A stretch of 64,000 bases of DNA, from positions 250,259-314,258 of the forward strand of contig NW_015961992.1 in NCBI RefSeq assembly GCF_000497045.1, given 5' to 3'. The DNA comes from Kalmanozyma brasiliensis GHG001. Lineage: Eukaryota; Basidiomycota; Ustilaginomycetes; Ustilaginales. Of this stretch, positions 36,387 to 44,928 are shown one piece after another. The stretch's first letter is position 1, and every line of letters begins with the position of its first letter. The position numbers and the translations under genes were made by a program. The notes beneath the pieces are model-generated. The model searched no databases. It was not told where the DNA came from and saw only the letters and a list, made by a program, of their open reading frames with translations.

Positions 36387-38186
36387 CTATGCTGTCTTCT
36401 GCTGCTGCTTGGCCTGCTCTGCCTGCTGTGCCGCCGCCGCCGCGGCGGCCTCGCTCTTGTATTGCTTCACCAATGCCTCGACCCTCTCCTCCTTCTCCCT
36501 CCTCTCCTTGCTCAACAGCTCCAAGATCTTGCCATGCTTGGCACTCGGCAGACCCTTGGTTTTGACCATGAACCTCGGGAACTTCTCCCCGTTCACCTTG
36601 GCATCCCCTGCAATGCCTTCCGAAGACAGCGCATCCAGTCCATGATACATGGCCCGATCCTTGTTGGCAATCTCCTGCTCGTACTGCTCGGTCGACTTCT
36701 TCCCCCTCCATCGCGTCGTCTTGGTCATCTTGAGATACACGCGGCTGCGCTCGTAGTCCAACTCGGACGTCAAGAGGTGCTGCTTCTGGAACTCGGGTGA
36801 GATCTCGGGGAACAGGAACGGCTCCAACAGTCCAACTTCCACTTTCTTGTACGTTCGTCCTTGACCTGTGATGACTTTGCCCGTGCGGTTGTCGCGCGTG
36901 ACGGTGGAGCGGTAGATCGACGACCGCGCCCAGGTAGTCTTCAACCCGTAGATGGAGAGCAGGTAGGAGCGCAGTGCGTGCTTGTGCATCGACAGGGGTA
37001 CGCGGAAGGTCGCTTTGAACGCGTCGTACTCGGTGCCTTCCGGCGTGTGGTTCTTGACCAACTTGATGATTGTGTTTGGCAAAAACGTGAGCTCACCGGC
37101 ACGTTCGGGGACGGGGTACCACCTAGGCGCAGGGTGACGCAGGATGAACGAGTCCTCGGAATCGTCGATGTAGATCTGCGATCGATCACGCAGCTTCCAC
37201 GCCGCCTTTTCTTCCGCCTCGCGTTCTTGGGGCGAAAGCTGCAGCCACGCCGCCCAAGCTTCCTTCTCCTCGGCCTTCTGGAGCTCGCGGAAGGCAGCCC
37301 ATCCTTCGTCACCTGCTACACCGAGCTTAGCTGGCAGATGCGAGCTCTCGCCCTCAGGTCGGGGATAGCCCGACGAATACCCTTGCCTCCATCCTAGCTT
37401 GCGAACGCTATCGAACCTCGATCGGAGCAGAGCGGCGCTGCGCTGCTCCTCGGCCATCTTCTCCCACAGCGGACGCAGCGCGAAATCGACCTGTCGCTCG
37501 TAGTCCATCCTATCCCACAGGTCGGCTTCCGACAGGCCGCCCTTCCTGTTCTGCCTGGACGTGCTAAGCTTAGCGCGGTGCGCCTCCATCTCGGCTTCGA
37601 TCCACGCTTCCGCATCATTGATTTCGGCGTCGGGCCCAGCTACGGCGCGGAGATCGTCGACGGTAGGCGACCAAAGTCGTGCACGAGCCGAACGGAAGCC
37701 CTTGACCTCTTCGTACTTTGGTCGGAGCCAGTCCGGGAAGTTTCCATTCCTGAAGCTGCGGATCAACGCTTTGGCTTTGTGAGAGCCCCTCTCCTCGAAC
37801 CAGCCCCACTTGAGCAGGAGCTTGGCCTTGTCGGCGTCGGTGCTTACTTTGCCCCTCCTCTTGCGGCCTGAGGTGGGGAGTTCGGACAGGCTTTGCTCGA
37901 ATCCGGCTTCTTCGGATGGAGGCAAGTCGTCGATGTCGTTGTCGATGTCGGCAGCGGGAGTCTCGACTTCTGCCTCTACCGCCTTGGTTGGGATTTCGAC
38001 TTCGGTCGCCTGACGAGAAAGAGGCGAGGCGGAGAAGCTTCTGCTGGGGTGGTGAGAAGCTTTGTCGGCGATGGCGATCGAGGCTGGACGGGCTGCAAGC
38101 CGGACCGCAGCGACTCTGCTGGAGGCAGCTGCACCACGCAGCGCCGTGCGAGCAAGCAAACTCTGCGAAGACGATGCGCTGATCAT
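36387..38186 (-). CDS. Mitochondrial large-subunit ribosomal protein uL23m (MRP20 type), extended
   Basis: Probable uL23 protein of the mitochondrial ribosome, placed near the polypeptide exit tunnel. It is 599 aa with the ATG at 38186. Residues 1-60 are a typical mitochondrial presequence (Ala/Ser/Arg-rich, with RSFSASPLSRQ as likely processing area). The uL23 core lies at about residues 370-450: LPNTIIKLVKNH, ATFRVPLSMHKHALRSYLLS, IYGLKTTWARSSIYRS and the GRTYKKVEVGLLEPF strand. Yeast Mrp20 is about 260 aa, so there is a large charged region before the core and a Lys/Glu/Ala-rich tail after it. Family assignment rests on the central block. The frame is open past 38186 but that ATG fits the presequence. 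Confidence 0.72.
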   Translation of the reverse strand: MISASSSQSLLARTALRGAAASSRVAAVRLAARPASIAIADKASHHPSRSFSASPLSRQATEVEIPTKAVEAEVETPAADIDNDIDDLPPSEEAGFEQSLSELPTSGRKRRGKVSTDADKAKLLLKWGWFEERGSHKAKALIRSFRNGNFPDWLRPKYEEVKGFRSARARLWSPTVDDLRAVAGPDAEINDAEAWIEAEMEAHRAKLSTSRQNRKGGLSEADLWDRMDYERQVDFALRPLWEKMAEEQRSAALLRSRFDSVRKLGWRQGYSSGYPRPEGESSHLPAKLGVAGDEGWAAFRELQKAEEKEAWAAWLQLSPQEREAEEKAAWKLRDRSQIYIDDSEDSFILRHPAPRWYPVPERAGELTFLPNTIIKLVKNHTPEGTEYDAFKATFRVPLSMHKHALRSYLLSIYGLKTTWARSSIYRSTVTRDNRTGKVITGQGRTYKKVEVGLLEPFLFPEISPEFQKQHLLTSELDYERSRVYLKMTKTTRWRGKKSTEQYEQEIANKDRAMYHGLDALSSEGIAGDAKVNGEKFPRFMVKTKGLPSAKHGKILELLSKERREKEERVEALVKQYKSEAAAAAAAQQAEQAKQQQKTA

Positions 38187-39819
38187 GTTGTTCAGCGGTT
38201 TACGATCGACGATGAGATAGAAAGTGCCGAGGTGATGATGAGGTCGAGCGACTTTTTTCCTTCTGGGGTTGGCTGAGCAGCATTTCTTCTCGATTTTCTC
38301 CAGCTCAACCGACACCCGATCTGCGCTTCATCACGTGCAGAGTGTGCGATCTCACACTCGCGCGAGTGCAATGTTGCCCCCGCTCACAACCCATCACCTT
38401 CCTTCTCGCTCGTGCATGCTGTTGACCATGGACAGCATCAGCATGGCCCCTGTTGAAGGTCTACTCGATCGCTTCAGCTCATGCAGGCGAGCAGAAGGAC
38501 TAACAATGACTAGCGAGGAGCCAGTCCCACGGTGTGCGCTCGAGCGAGGCATCAAAGGGGTCGTTTCGCATTGCTGTGCTGGATTCCAACGCTTTGTCCG
38601 TCACCTGCCTCATCAGTGGCCATCCGTCCATTCCCAGCTCTGAGCGCTGCAAGCCCCTAGAGCTTGTCGTTCGAGAAGGTTTGGCCACGCGAGCGTATAA
38701 TGGCGAGTTCGAGCCCCACCTTGAGCTTCCATCGGATCCAGAGGGCAGGACACTTTCAAGGTTCGGAGCACCGGCAGACGGCAATGCAGGACATCCTCAG
38801 GACAGGGGAGAGCGAGCGTTAAACGCAGGAGGTGGCAGCTGCGTGCGTTGCTCATGCTGTTGGCGGGGAAGCGAAGTTCGACACTGCCAAATGCCAAATC
38901 ATCATCGAACGCCGCTCGCCGCTGCCGCTTTTTGCAAAAGGGTCAGGAGACACACAGTTGACCGTTCCAGCTGGGGTGTTCCGCAAGCGGTTGTGCGTGT
39001 CCCTTTGGCTTGCCTGCGTGGAGAACAAGGCGAGAAAAAGGTAAAAATACCCAAATTTGATACTCCGCCATCGCCTAGCCCCGGCGAGCCAGTTCTTTCG
39101 CCTTGAGACAGGCTTGCACACACGCAACACGCACACACGCACGCTGGGGCAGGGCAGCCTTCACACACACACAGAGAGAGGGGGGCCAGGCGCTTGTGCT
39201 TCTCTCGCTTAGGGTCTCGTAGCTTGCCGCAAGTCGACGTCGGTGCAGCCTTCGCTTGCCGATGGCTGACTTCTGGTTCTTGTCACTCAACCGCCCCTCA
39301 TCAACACATCCTGTCTCCTTCTCATCACCATCATCGTCACCTTCACCTTCGTTGCCTCGAGCGCACCATTCGGCATCCTTCCGACCGTAGTCACAAGCGA
39401 ACACTCGGCTTAGTACCGATCCCAGATTATCTCGCTTCCACCGACACGGACCACCCACCTCCTTGATGCCGTGCAGGAGGTCCCTGTCGCTCTGCATCCG
39501 ATCCTAGCATTCTCTGCCACCAGTCAGCAGCTTCCGACGGCATTCTTGGAGTAGCCGCTTCCAATTGTCAGCGCCGTGCAGCATTCAACCCCACCCATGG
39601 ACTCATTGCATCCCCTCTGAGGTGCCAACACTCGCTTCCATTCCGGGCTACATCCATCAGATACCCACGCCTCTGGATGGCAACTCCGGTCTCGACGTCG
39701 CTCTCCTTACCTTCGTGCATCTCGACCAAGTCGGACCCAATCAGCATCGTTTCATGACCCAGCAGCATCCCACCTTCGCATAGACAACCTCGCACCAAAC
39801 ACACACACACACCGCCACC
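38187..39819. promoter_or_regulatory. Long divergent intergenic region (uL23m / STK32-like kinase)
   Basis: About 1.6 kb. Noted elements: CACGTG at 38332-38337, and a CA/GA-rich stretch at 39117-39182. Many short overlapping ORFs, none convincing. The kinase's 5' leader probably occupies the right-hand part, which has C/T-rich sequence and several upstream ATGs. Confidence 0.5.
39117..39182 (+). repeat. CA/GA-rich simple-sequence tract
   Basis: Interrupted CA repeats followed by an uninterrupted (AC)n-(AG)n block at about 39162-39180, in the presumed 5' region of the kinase gene. A second short CA run (39799-39811) lies immediately before the kinase ATG. Confidence 0.7.
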
Positions 39820-41328
39820 ATGGGAGCCATCTGCTGCAAGCCCGAGGTCATCGACTTTGACGGGCCCGTCGATCTGTACCACTTCTACCTCCTCCGCGCT
39901 GTTGGCAAGGGCGCATTCGGCAAAGTCCGCGTCGTCCAGCACAAACAAACCAAAGACCTCTACGCGCTCAAGTACATCAACAAGGCCAAATGCATCAAGA
40001 TGCGCGCCGTCTCCAACATCATCCAAGAACGTCGGTTGCTCGAGGAGATCGATTCGCCCTTCGTGTGCAATCTGCGGTATGCGTTCCAGGACGACGAGAA
40101 CATGTTCATGGTGCTCGATCTGATGTTGGGTGGCGATCTTCGGTTCCACCTCGACCGAACGGGCAATATGAGCGAGAACGTGGTCCGATTCTACGTCGCC
40201 GAATTGGCGTTGGGGTTGGACTACCTGCATCGACTGCAGATCGTCCATCGCGATTTGAAACCGGACAACGTGCTGTTGGACGAAAAGGGACATGCGCATC
40301 TGACGGATTTCAACATTGCCGTCCACTTCAGCCCGCGACGACCGCTGACGAGCATTGCGGGGAGCATGGCGTACATGGCGCCCGAGGTGCTGACCAAACG
40401 AGGGTACCTGTCTTCGGTCGACTGGTGGTCTCTCGGCGTTGTCGCGTACGAACTGCTCTTTGGTCGACGCCCCTTCCGTGGCAAGACCAATTCCGCTTTG
40501 ACGCACTCCATCTTGAACGACCGCTGTACGTTTCCGGAGAACGTCGAGACCATCGTCTCGCGCGAAACCGTATCCTGCATCAAGAGCCTCCTCGAACGCG
40601 ATCCACGCAAGCGTCTCGGCTGTCGTTCGGGGATCGACGAGTTCAAGACCCATCCCTGGTTCGCATCGCTCGACTGGCCCGCGATGGAAGCCAAGACCGT
40701 CACCCCGCCCTTCGAGCCCGATAGCAAGAAGGCCAACTTTGACGCAACGCACGAACTCGAAGAGCTGCTGCTCGAGGATAACCCGTTGAAGGCCAAGAAG
40801 AGGGGTGGCGCGGACCTGGACAGTTTGCCACCAGAGATGAGGCAGATGGAGGAACACTTTGCGCCGTTCGACCATCTCAAGCAGAGGAGGAAGAGCTATT
40901 TCAGAGGCACGAAGAGTGCACCAGCACAGGGAGTGGAGGGGGTGGCAGCACAGACGTCGGAGCAAGAGAGGAGTCAGATCTCGAGTGCGACGCATACGTT
41001 GCAGGACCAGCCGCTGGCCGATATGACCAGTGGCACTCCGGGGACTGCAGGAGGCGCGGGTGAGGTAGCGGGCAGATCGATATCCCGTTCCGCATCAGCA
41101 GCTTCTGCGTCCGGGTCGGCGTTCGGTGGGGAGAGGTACAACGAGAAGGACTCGTCGTTGGCAGTACCGGGAAGTTCAGGATTGGCAGGGTCGTTCCCCA
41201 AACACTCGTCGCCGTTGAGCCAGCAGCAGTTTGGAGCTGAGGCGATGGGGGAAGAGACATCCGCGTCCGGGGCAGCGGCATATATGCAGAGGCAGGAGTT
41301 CGACGAGAAGGCGCCCCATGCTGCGTAG
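39820..41328 (+). CDS. STK32/YANK-type AGC protein kinase with lipid-anchor N-terminus
   Basis: A 502-aa Ser/Thr kinase. Glycine loop GKGAFGKVRVV near residue 31, catalytic Lys51 in YALKYI, HRDLKPDN with Asp145, and a DFN rather than DFG motif at 163-165 (LTDFNIAV), the hallmark of the STK32 (YANK) branch. GSMAYMAPEVL is the activation/APE region. The kinase domain ends near residue 290 (THPWFASLDW) and is followed by an AGC-like extension and a Ser/Ala-rich tail. The N-terminus MGAICCK offers Gly2 for myristoylation and Cys5/Cys6 for palmitoylation, so membrane attachment is likely. Kozak-like ACCATGG supports the start. Substrates are unknown. Intronless; converges with HIS4. Confidence 0.9.
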   Translation: MGAICCKPEVIDFDGPVDLYHFYLLRAVGKGAFGKVRVVQHKQTKDLYALKYINKAKCIKMRAVSNIIQERRLLEEIDSPFVCNLRYAFQDDENMFMVLDLMLGGDLRFHLDRTGNMSENVVRFYVAELALGLDYLHRLQIVHRDLKPDNVLLDEKGHAHLTDFNIAVHFSPRRPLTSIAGSMAYMAPEVLTKRGYLSSVDWWSLGVVAYELLFGRRPFRGKTNSALTHSILNDRCTFPENVETIVSRETVSCIKSLLERDPRKRLGCRSGIDEFKTHPWFASLDWPAMEAKTVTPPFEPDSKKANFDATHELEELLLEDNPLKAKKRGGADLDSLPPEMRQMEEHFAPFDHLKQRRKSYFRGTKSAPAQGVEGVAAQTSEQERSQISSATHTLQDQPLADMTSGTPGTAGGAGEVAGRSISRSASAASASGSAFGGERYNEKDSSLAVPGSSGLAGSFPKHSSPLSQQQFGAEAMGEETSASGAAAYMQRQEFDEKAPHAA

Positions 41329-41640
41329 TACACATTCTTTCAGGTTCCGATTTTGTTTGAGAGCATCGCGCTTTAATACCCCATTCATTTGTTCTCGTCG
41401 GCGATCAGGAGCCTAGGATGTGTGTCCGCACTGTGTGATGATGACGAGCCCCAGAGCTGGTTCTGCGAGCGCAGACTTAGCATGGTCGGTCGTGAGGCGG
41501 GTGTCCTCTACTTCGGCTCGATGTCAGTCTGACGATTTGAACCCCTGTCGACTCACATTGGCAAACCCTCACATAGCATTCGATGGATGGCAACGAATTT
41601 TCTGCAACGACCACAAAACGTATCTACAGCAACGCCCAAA
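41329..41640. other. Tail-to-tail spacer (kinase / HIS4)
   Basis: A 312-bp convergent spacer with no gene seen. A tRNA-like GATTTGAACCC string near 41535 does not form a T-arm. Confidence 0.5.
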
Positions 41641-44337
41641 TCAAGCGCTAACACCCTCCTGCAGCCGATCCAACCTGATCTTGACAGCCATAGCATGGGC
41701 CTGGAGACCCTCGCACATGGCCAAATCGACCACGTTCTGTCCGAAGCCCTTCAAACCCTCCCTAGTGAGACTCTGCGACGTGATGCACTTTTCAAACGTA
41801 CCGACGTTGACACCGCTGTAGCTCTTTGCGTACGCCGCAGTGGGGAGGGAGTGGTTGGTACCGCTCATGTAATCACCGCAGCTTTCGGGTGACCACTGGC
41901 CGACAAAGACCGAGCCGGCGTTGGTGACGCTCTTGACAAGCTCCTCAGGGTTGGCGGTTTGGAGGATGAGATGCTCCGGTGCGTAGGCGTTGCTCCATTC
42001 GATCGCCGCTTCGCGCGTCGGCACGATGAGCGTAACGCTCTTGTCAATAGCTTGGCGAACCACGTCGACTCTCGGCAGAGCGCGCGCCTGCTTGTCCACT
42101 TCAGCCTCGATGGCTTCGAGCTGCGCATCTGAGAGCGCGATTCCGACCAGGACGACCTGCGAATCCGGCCCGTGCTCCGCCTGGCTCAGCAGATCGGACG
42201 CCACAAACGCCGGATCCGCCTCTTCGTCTGCCACCACCAACACCTCGGACGGTCCCGCTGGCATGTCGATCGACACGATCGCATCCGTCTCGTTCTGCAC
42301 CAGCATCTTCGCCGCCGTCACGAACTGGTTTCCCGGACCCACAATCTTGTCCACCTTGGGGCAGGTCTCCGTACCATAAGCCATAGCGGCCACTGCCTGC
42401 GCGCCTCCGGCACACAGAATGGCGGTAGCACCCACCTTCTCGGCGCAGTAAAGCACTTCCGGCGAGATGCTCCCGTCCGGCCTCGGTGGTGTGGCGAGCA
42501 CAACGGTAGGACAGCGTGCGACCTGCGCCGGCACACCCAGCATCAGCGCTGTCGACGGCAACACGGCACTTCCACCCGGAACGTACAGCCCCACGCTCTC
42601 GATGGGTCGCGCAAATCGTCGACACACCACACCAGGCATCGTCTCGACCTCCAACACCCCATCCTCCTCTCCCTCGATGGCCTCCACGACCCCGTTGGCA
42701 CCCGTGGAAGCAGCCTTCTTGTTGCCGAAGGTCGTCTTTTGCGCCTTGTGGAACTTGTGGATGTTGTTGTACGCAATGTCGATGGCGACCTTGACTTCGG
42801 GTTTGATCTTGGCCATCACTGCGTCGTCGACGAAAGGTGGGTGACGAACCGGAGTGGACAGCTTGGCCTTGTCGAACTTCTCGGTGAGCTCGAGCAGTGC
42901 AGCGTCACCGCCGGTCTTGACAGCGCGGAGAATGGGGCGGCAGATGTCCATGACCTGCTCGGTGCGCAACGCGGGTCGCTTGAGCAGCTCCTTGCGCTGC
43001 ACCGCCGTGAGGTCCTCGAAGCGGTACGACTGGATCTTGATCGGTGCGTCGGCGTCTTTGGGCGCAGGCGCAGGGGCGGCGGGGGCAGCCTTGGTCTCAG
43101 CTGCTTTCTGTTGGGCGGCAAAGTCGGGCTTGGCATCTCCCTTGCGGCGAGAAACCTTCTTGGACTTGGCATCCAATGACGCCTCGATCTCCTCCAGCCC
43201 GATGCCCGCCGACACGCACTTGGTCAGCGCGAAGTAGATCAGATCAGCCGCCTCGAACGCGACGTGCTTTTTGTCCTCATTTTTGGCATCTGCAAGCTCG
43301 GCAGCTTCCTCGCGCAGCTTGGCACCGAGCAAGGAAGGGTCCTTAAAGAGGCGAGCAGTGTAGCTGCCAGCGGGCGCGGACTGCTTGCGCTCTTTCAGCG
43401 TGGCTTCGAGCTTGGCGAGGCCAGTGGCGGAGCTGAAGCAGCCTTCGCGGTTCTCGAGGTGGCAGAAGCCAGAGGCGGAAGTGCCGCGGGACTGACGGAC
43501 GGCGAACTGGATGGCGTCGGAGTCGCAATCCTGTCGAATGCTGACGACTTGCTGCGTGGCACCGCTCGATTCGCCCTTGTGCCACAGACCGCGGTTGCGC
43601 GACTGGTAGTGGGCGGAGCCGGTGGCGATCGACTTGCGGATGGAGAGGGCAGAGGAGTAGACGAGACCGAGCGAGGTGGAGCAGGCGGATGAGACGACGG
43701 TGGTAGCGAAGAGGCCGTCGGTGCGGTCCGAGGTCAGGGGTGCCACGAAGGCATCGACGATGTCGAGCTTGCCATGCTGCTGCTGACCCTCTTCGGACGA
43801 GACGGAAAGCACAGAGAAGGGAGCGACGAGGCTGGCAGTGAGCTTGGAGACCGCCTTGACGTCCTCGACAGAGGGCGCTCCCGACGTCGCGAGTACAAAG
43901 AGCGACTTGCCGGACGTCTTTGTCTGAAGCGACTCGGCCGTGGTCTGGACGAGCTGTGCCGACGAGGCAATAGCAGATGCTGAAGGGAGGGTGATGACGG
44001 CACCGGCTACCGACTTGAGCACTTCGGGGACGGGAGCGGCACCCGACGCCGAAAGATAGATGAAGCGGGTGGACGATACAGCAGGATCGAACTGCTGGAT
44101 GAGCTGTGTGTCAGCAGTGACGATGGCTTCGGCACCTGCATCGAGCAAGTCGGCTGCAGCCTCGTAGGTGAGTGATGGCTCTGCAAGGACGAGGTAGGCG
44201 GTGTTGCTTGGGAGCGACGAGACGAGGTTCTGAGGAACCAGGACGGGTGCGATGCGAGCGACAGCCTCGAGAAGGGCGCTGTCCTTGACGCCCGCCGCGT
44301 CCAAGAGCGGAAGGAGAGGAGTTGTGAGCTGCTGCAT
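41641..44337 (-). CDS. HIS4: Trifunctional histidine biosynthesis protein HIS4 (HisI-HisE-HisD)
   Basis: Fused enzyme for histidine synthesis: phosphoribosyl-AMP cyclohydrolase, phosphoribosyl-ATP pyrophosphohydrolase and histidinol dehydrogenase. With the ATG at 44337 it is 898 aa. Residues 1 to about 200 are the fungal N-terminal region. HisI is around 210-300 (SAHYQSRNRGLWHKGESSG, then the DCDSDAIQF and GFCHLENREGCF metal-site blocks). HisE is around 310-420 (KLREEAAELADAKN, HVAFEAADLIYFALTKC). HisD runs from about 440 to the end (GPGNQFVTAAKMLV, MPAGPSEVLVVADE, QAEHGPDSQVVLV, and the ESCGDYMSGTNHSLPT block near the C-terminus). Several TGACTC boxes lie upstream, pointing to general amino-acid control. 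Confidence 0.96.
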   Translation of the reverse strand: MQQLTTPLLPLLDAAGVKDSALLEAVARIAPVLVPQNLVSSLPSNTAYLVLAEPSLTYEAAADLLDAGAEAIVTADTQLIQQFDPAVSSTRFIYLSASGAAPVPEVLKSVAGAVITLPSASAIASSAQLVQTTAESLQTKTSGKSLFVLATSGAPSVEDVKAVSKLTASLVAPFSVLSVSSEEGQQQHGKLDIVDAFVAPLTSDRTDGLFATTVVSSACSTSLGLVYSSALSIRKSIATGSAHYQSRNRGLWHKGESSGATQQVVSIRQDCDSDAIQFAVRQSRGTSASGFCHLENREGCFSSATGLAKLEATLKERKQSAPAGSYTARLFKDPSLLGAKLREEAAELADAKNEDKKHVAFEAADLIYFALTKCVSAGIGLEEIEASLDAKSKKVSRRKGDAKPDFAAQQKAAETKAAPAAPAPAPKDADAPIKIQSYRFEDLTAVQRKELLKRPALRTEQVMDICRPILRAVKTGGDAALLELTEKFDKAKLSTPVRHPPFVDDAVMAKIKPEVKVAIDIAYNNIHKFHKAQKTTFGNKKAASTGANGVVEAIEGEEDGVLEVETMPGVVCRRFARPIESVGLYVPGGSAVLPSTALMLGVPAQVARCPTVVLATPPRPDGSISPEVLYCAEKVGATAILCAGGAQAVAAMAYGTETCPKVDKIVGPGNQFVTAAKMLVQNETDAIVSIDMPAGPSEVLVVADEEADPAFVASDLLSQAEHGPDSQVVLVGIALSDAQLEAIEAEVDKQARALPRVDVVRQAIDKSVTLIVPTREAAIEWSNAYAPEHLILQTANPEELVKSVTNAGSVFVGQWSPESCGDYMSGTNHSLPTAAYAKSYSGVNVGTFEKCITSQSLTREGLKGFGQNVVDLAMCEGLQAHAMAVKIRLDRLQEGVSA

Positions 44338-44442
44338 TGCAAAGAGTGTCAATGCGATGCAGTGCAACTGATGTGAGTGATTGGTGTCGAGAAGAAGGAT
44401 GCTGAGGGGTCAATTTGAAATGCAATTGTCCTGGTGTCGCTT

Positions 44443-44448
44443 TGACTC
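44443..44448 (+). promoter_or_regulatory. Gcn4/Cpc1-type box TGACTC
   Basis: TGACTC core about 106 bp upstream of the HIS4 ATG. In yeast and filamentous fungi this core binds the bZIP activator of amino-acid starvation genes (Gcn4/Cpc1). Confidence 0.5.
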
Positions 44449-44523
44449 GACGCCAGTTCTTCTCAAGCTTCCTCAGCTTAGATAACGATGCAAAAGCGTT
44501 GGCTCTACGGCTATCAATTGCAA

Positions 44524-44539
44524 GAGTCAGTCAGAGTCA
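44524..44539 (-). promoter_or_regulatory. Paired Gcn4/Cpc1-type boxes, 10 bp apart
   Basis: GAGTCA at 44524-44529 and again at 44534-44539, both reading TGACTC in the direction of HIS4, about 190-200 bp upstream of its ATG. The 10-bp spacing puts them on the same DNA face. Confidence 0.55.
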
Positions 44540-44665
44540 CCCAGCTCCTTCGCTACTGTTCTCGCCACGCTTTCTTCTCAAAATTTGAGTGTGAGTCGAG
44601 TCGACTTTGGCTTTTTCGGCCTTCCAAAATCTTCCGAAAAAAGAAGCTAAAAGTCTAACAAACAC

Positions 44666-44693
44666 CGATCTTCGAAAAGATCGACGTTCGATC
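44666..44693. promoter_or_regulatory. Two overlapping inverted repeats
   Basis: CGATCTT-CGAA-AAGATCG (44666-44683, 7-bp arms) overlaps GATCGA-CGT-TCGATC (44679-44693, 6-bp arms). Both arms match perfectly. The position, between HIS4 and the protease gene, suits a dimeric regulator site, but no factor can be named. Confidence 0.5.
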
Positions 44694-44928
44694 CCAAGTC
44701 AACTTTGATCTATCAGAGACTGCGTTTGCTCGAATGCGGCATGTGCACGGGACTGCTCTGCTACGATTTTTTCCCTTCGGGATAAGCGGACTGGCTGTCA
44801 GAGAGCAGCACCACAGAGTCGGTTGCACAGAGTCACATGTATGATATAAGAGCTGCTACTGTAGTGCTTGACCTCGCTATCTCTAGACCACACCAACCTA
44901 GACTGCCCTCCCTTGGACTATCGCCAGC

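Larger units (their letters stand above)
44338..44928. promoter_or_regulatory. Divergent promoter (HIS4 / carboxypeptidase) with Gcn4-type sites and overlapping palindromes
   Basis: A 591-bp head-to-head spacer. It holds at least three TGACTC/GAGTCA boxes and two overlapping inverted repeats, listed separately. The half-site TGAGTC also occurs at 44592-44597. Confidence 0.6.

Noticed and set aside
39568..40995. 475-codon minus-strand ORF antisense to the STK32-like kinase
   Set aside because: Shadow frame; the kinase motifs on the plus strand are complete.
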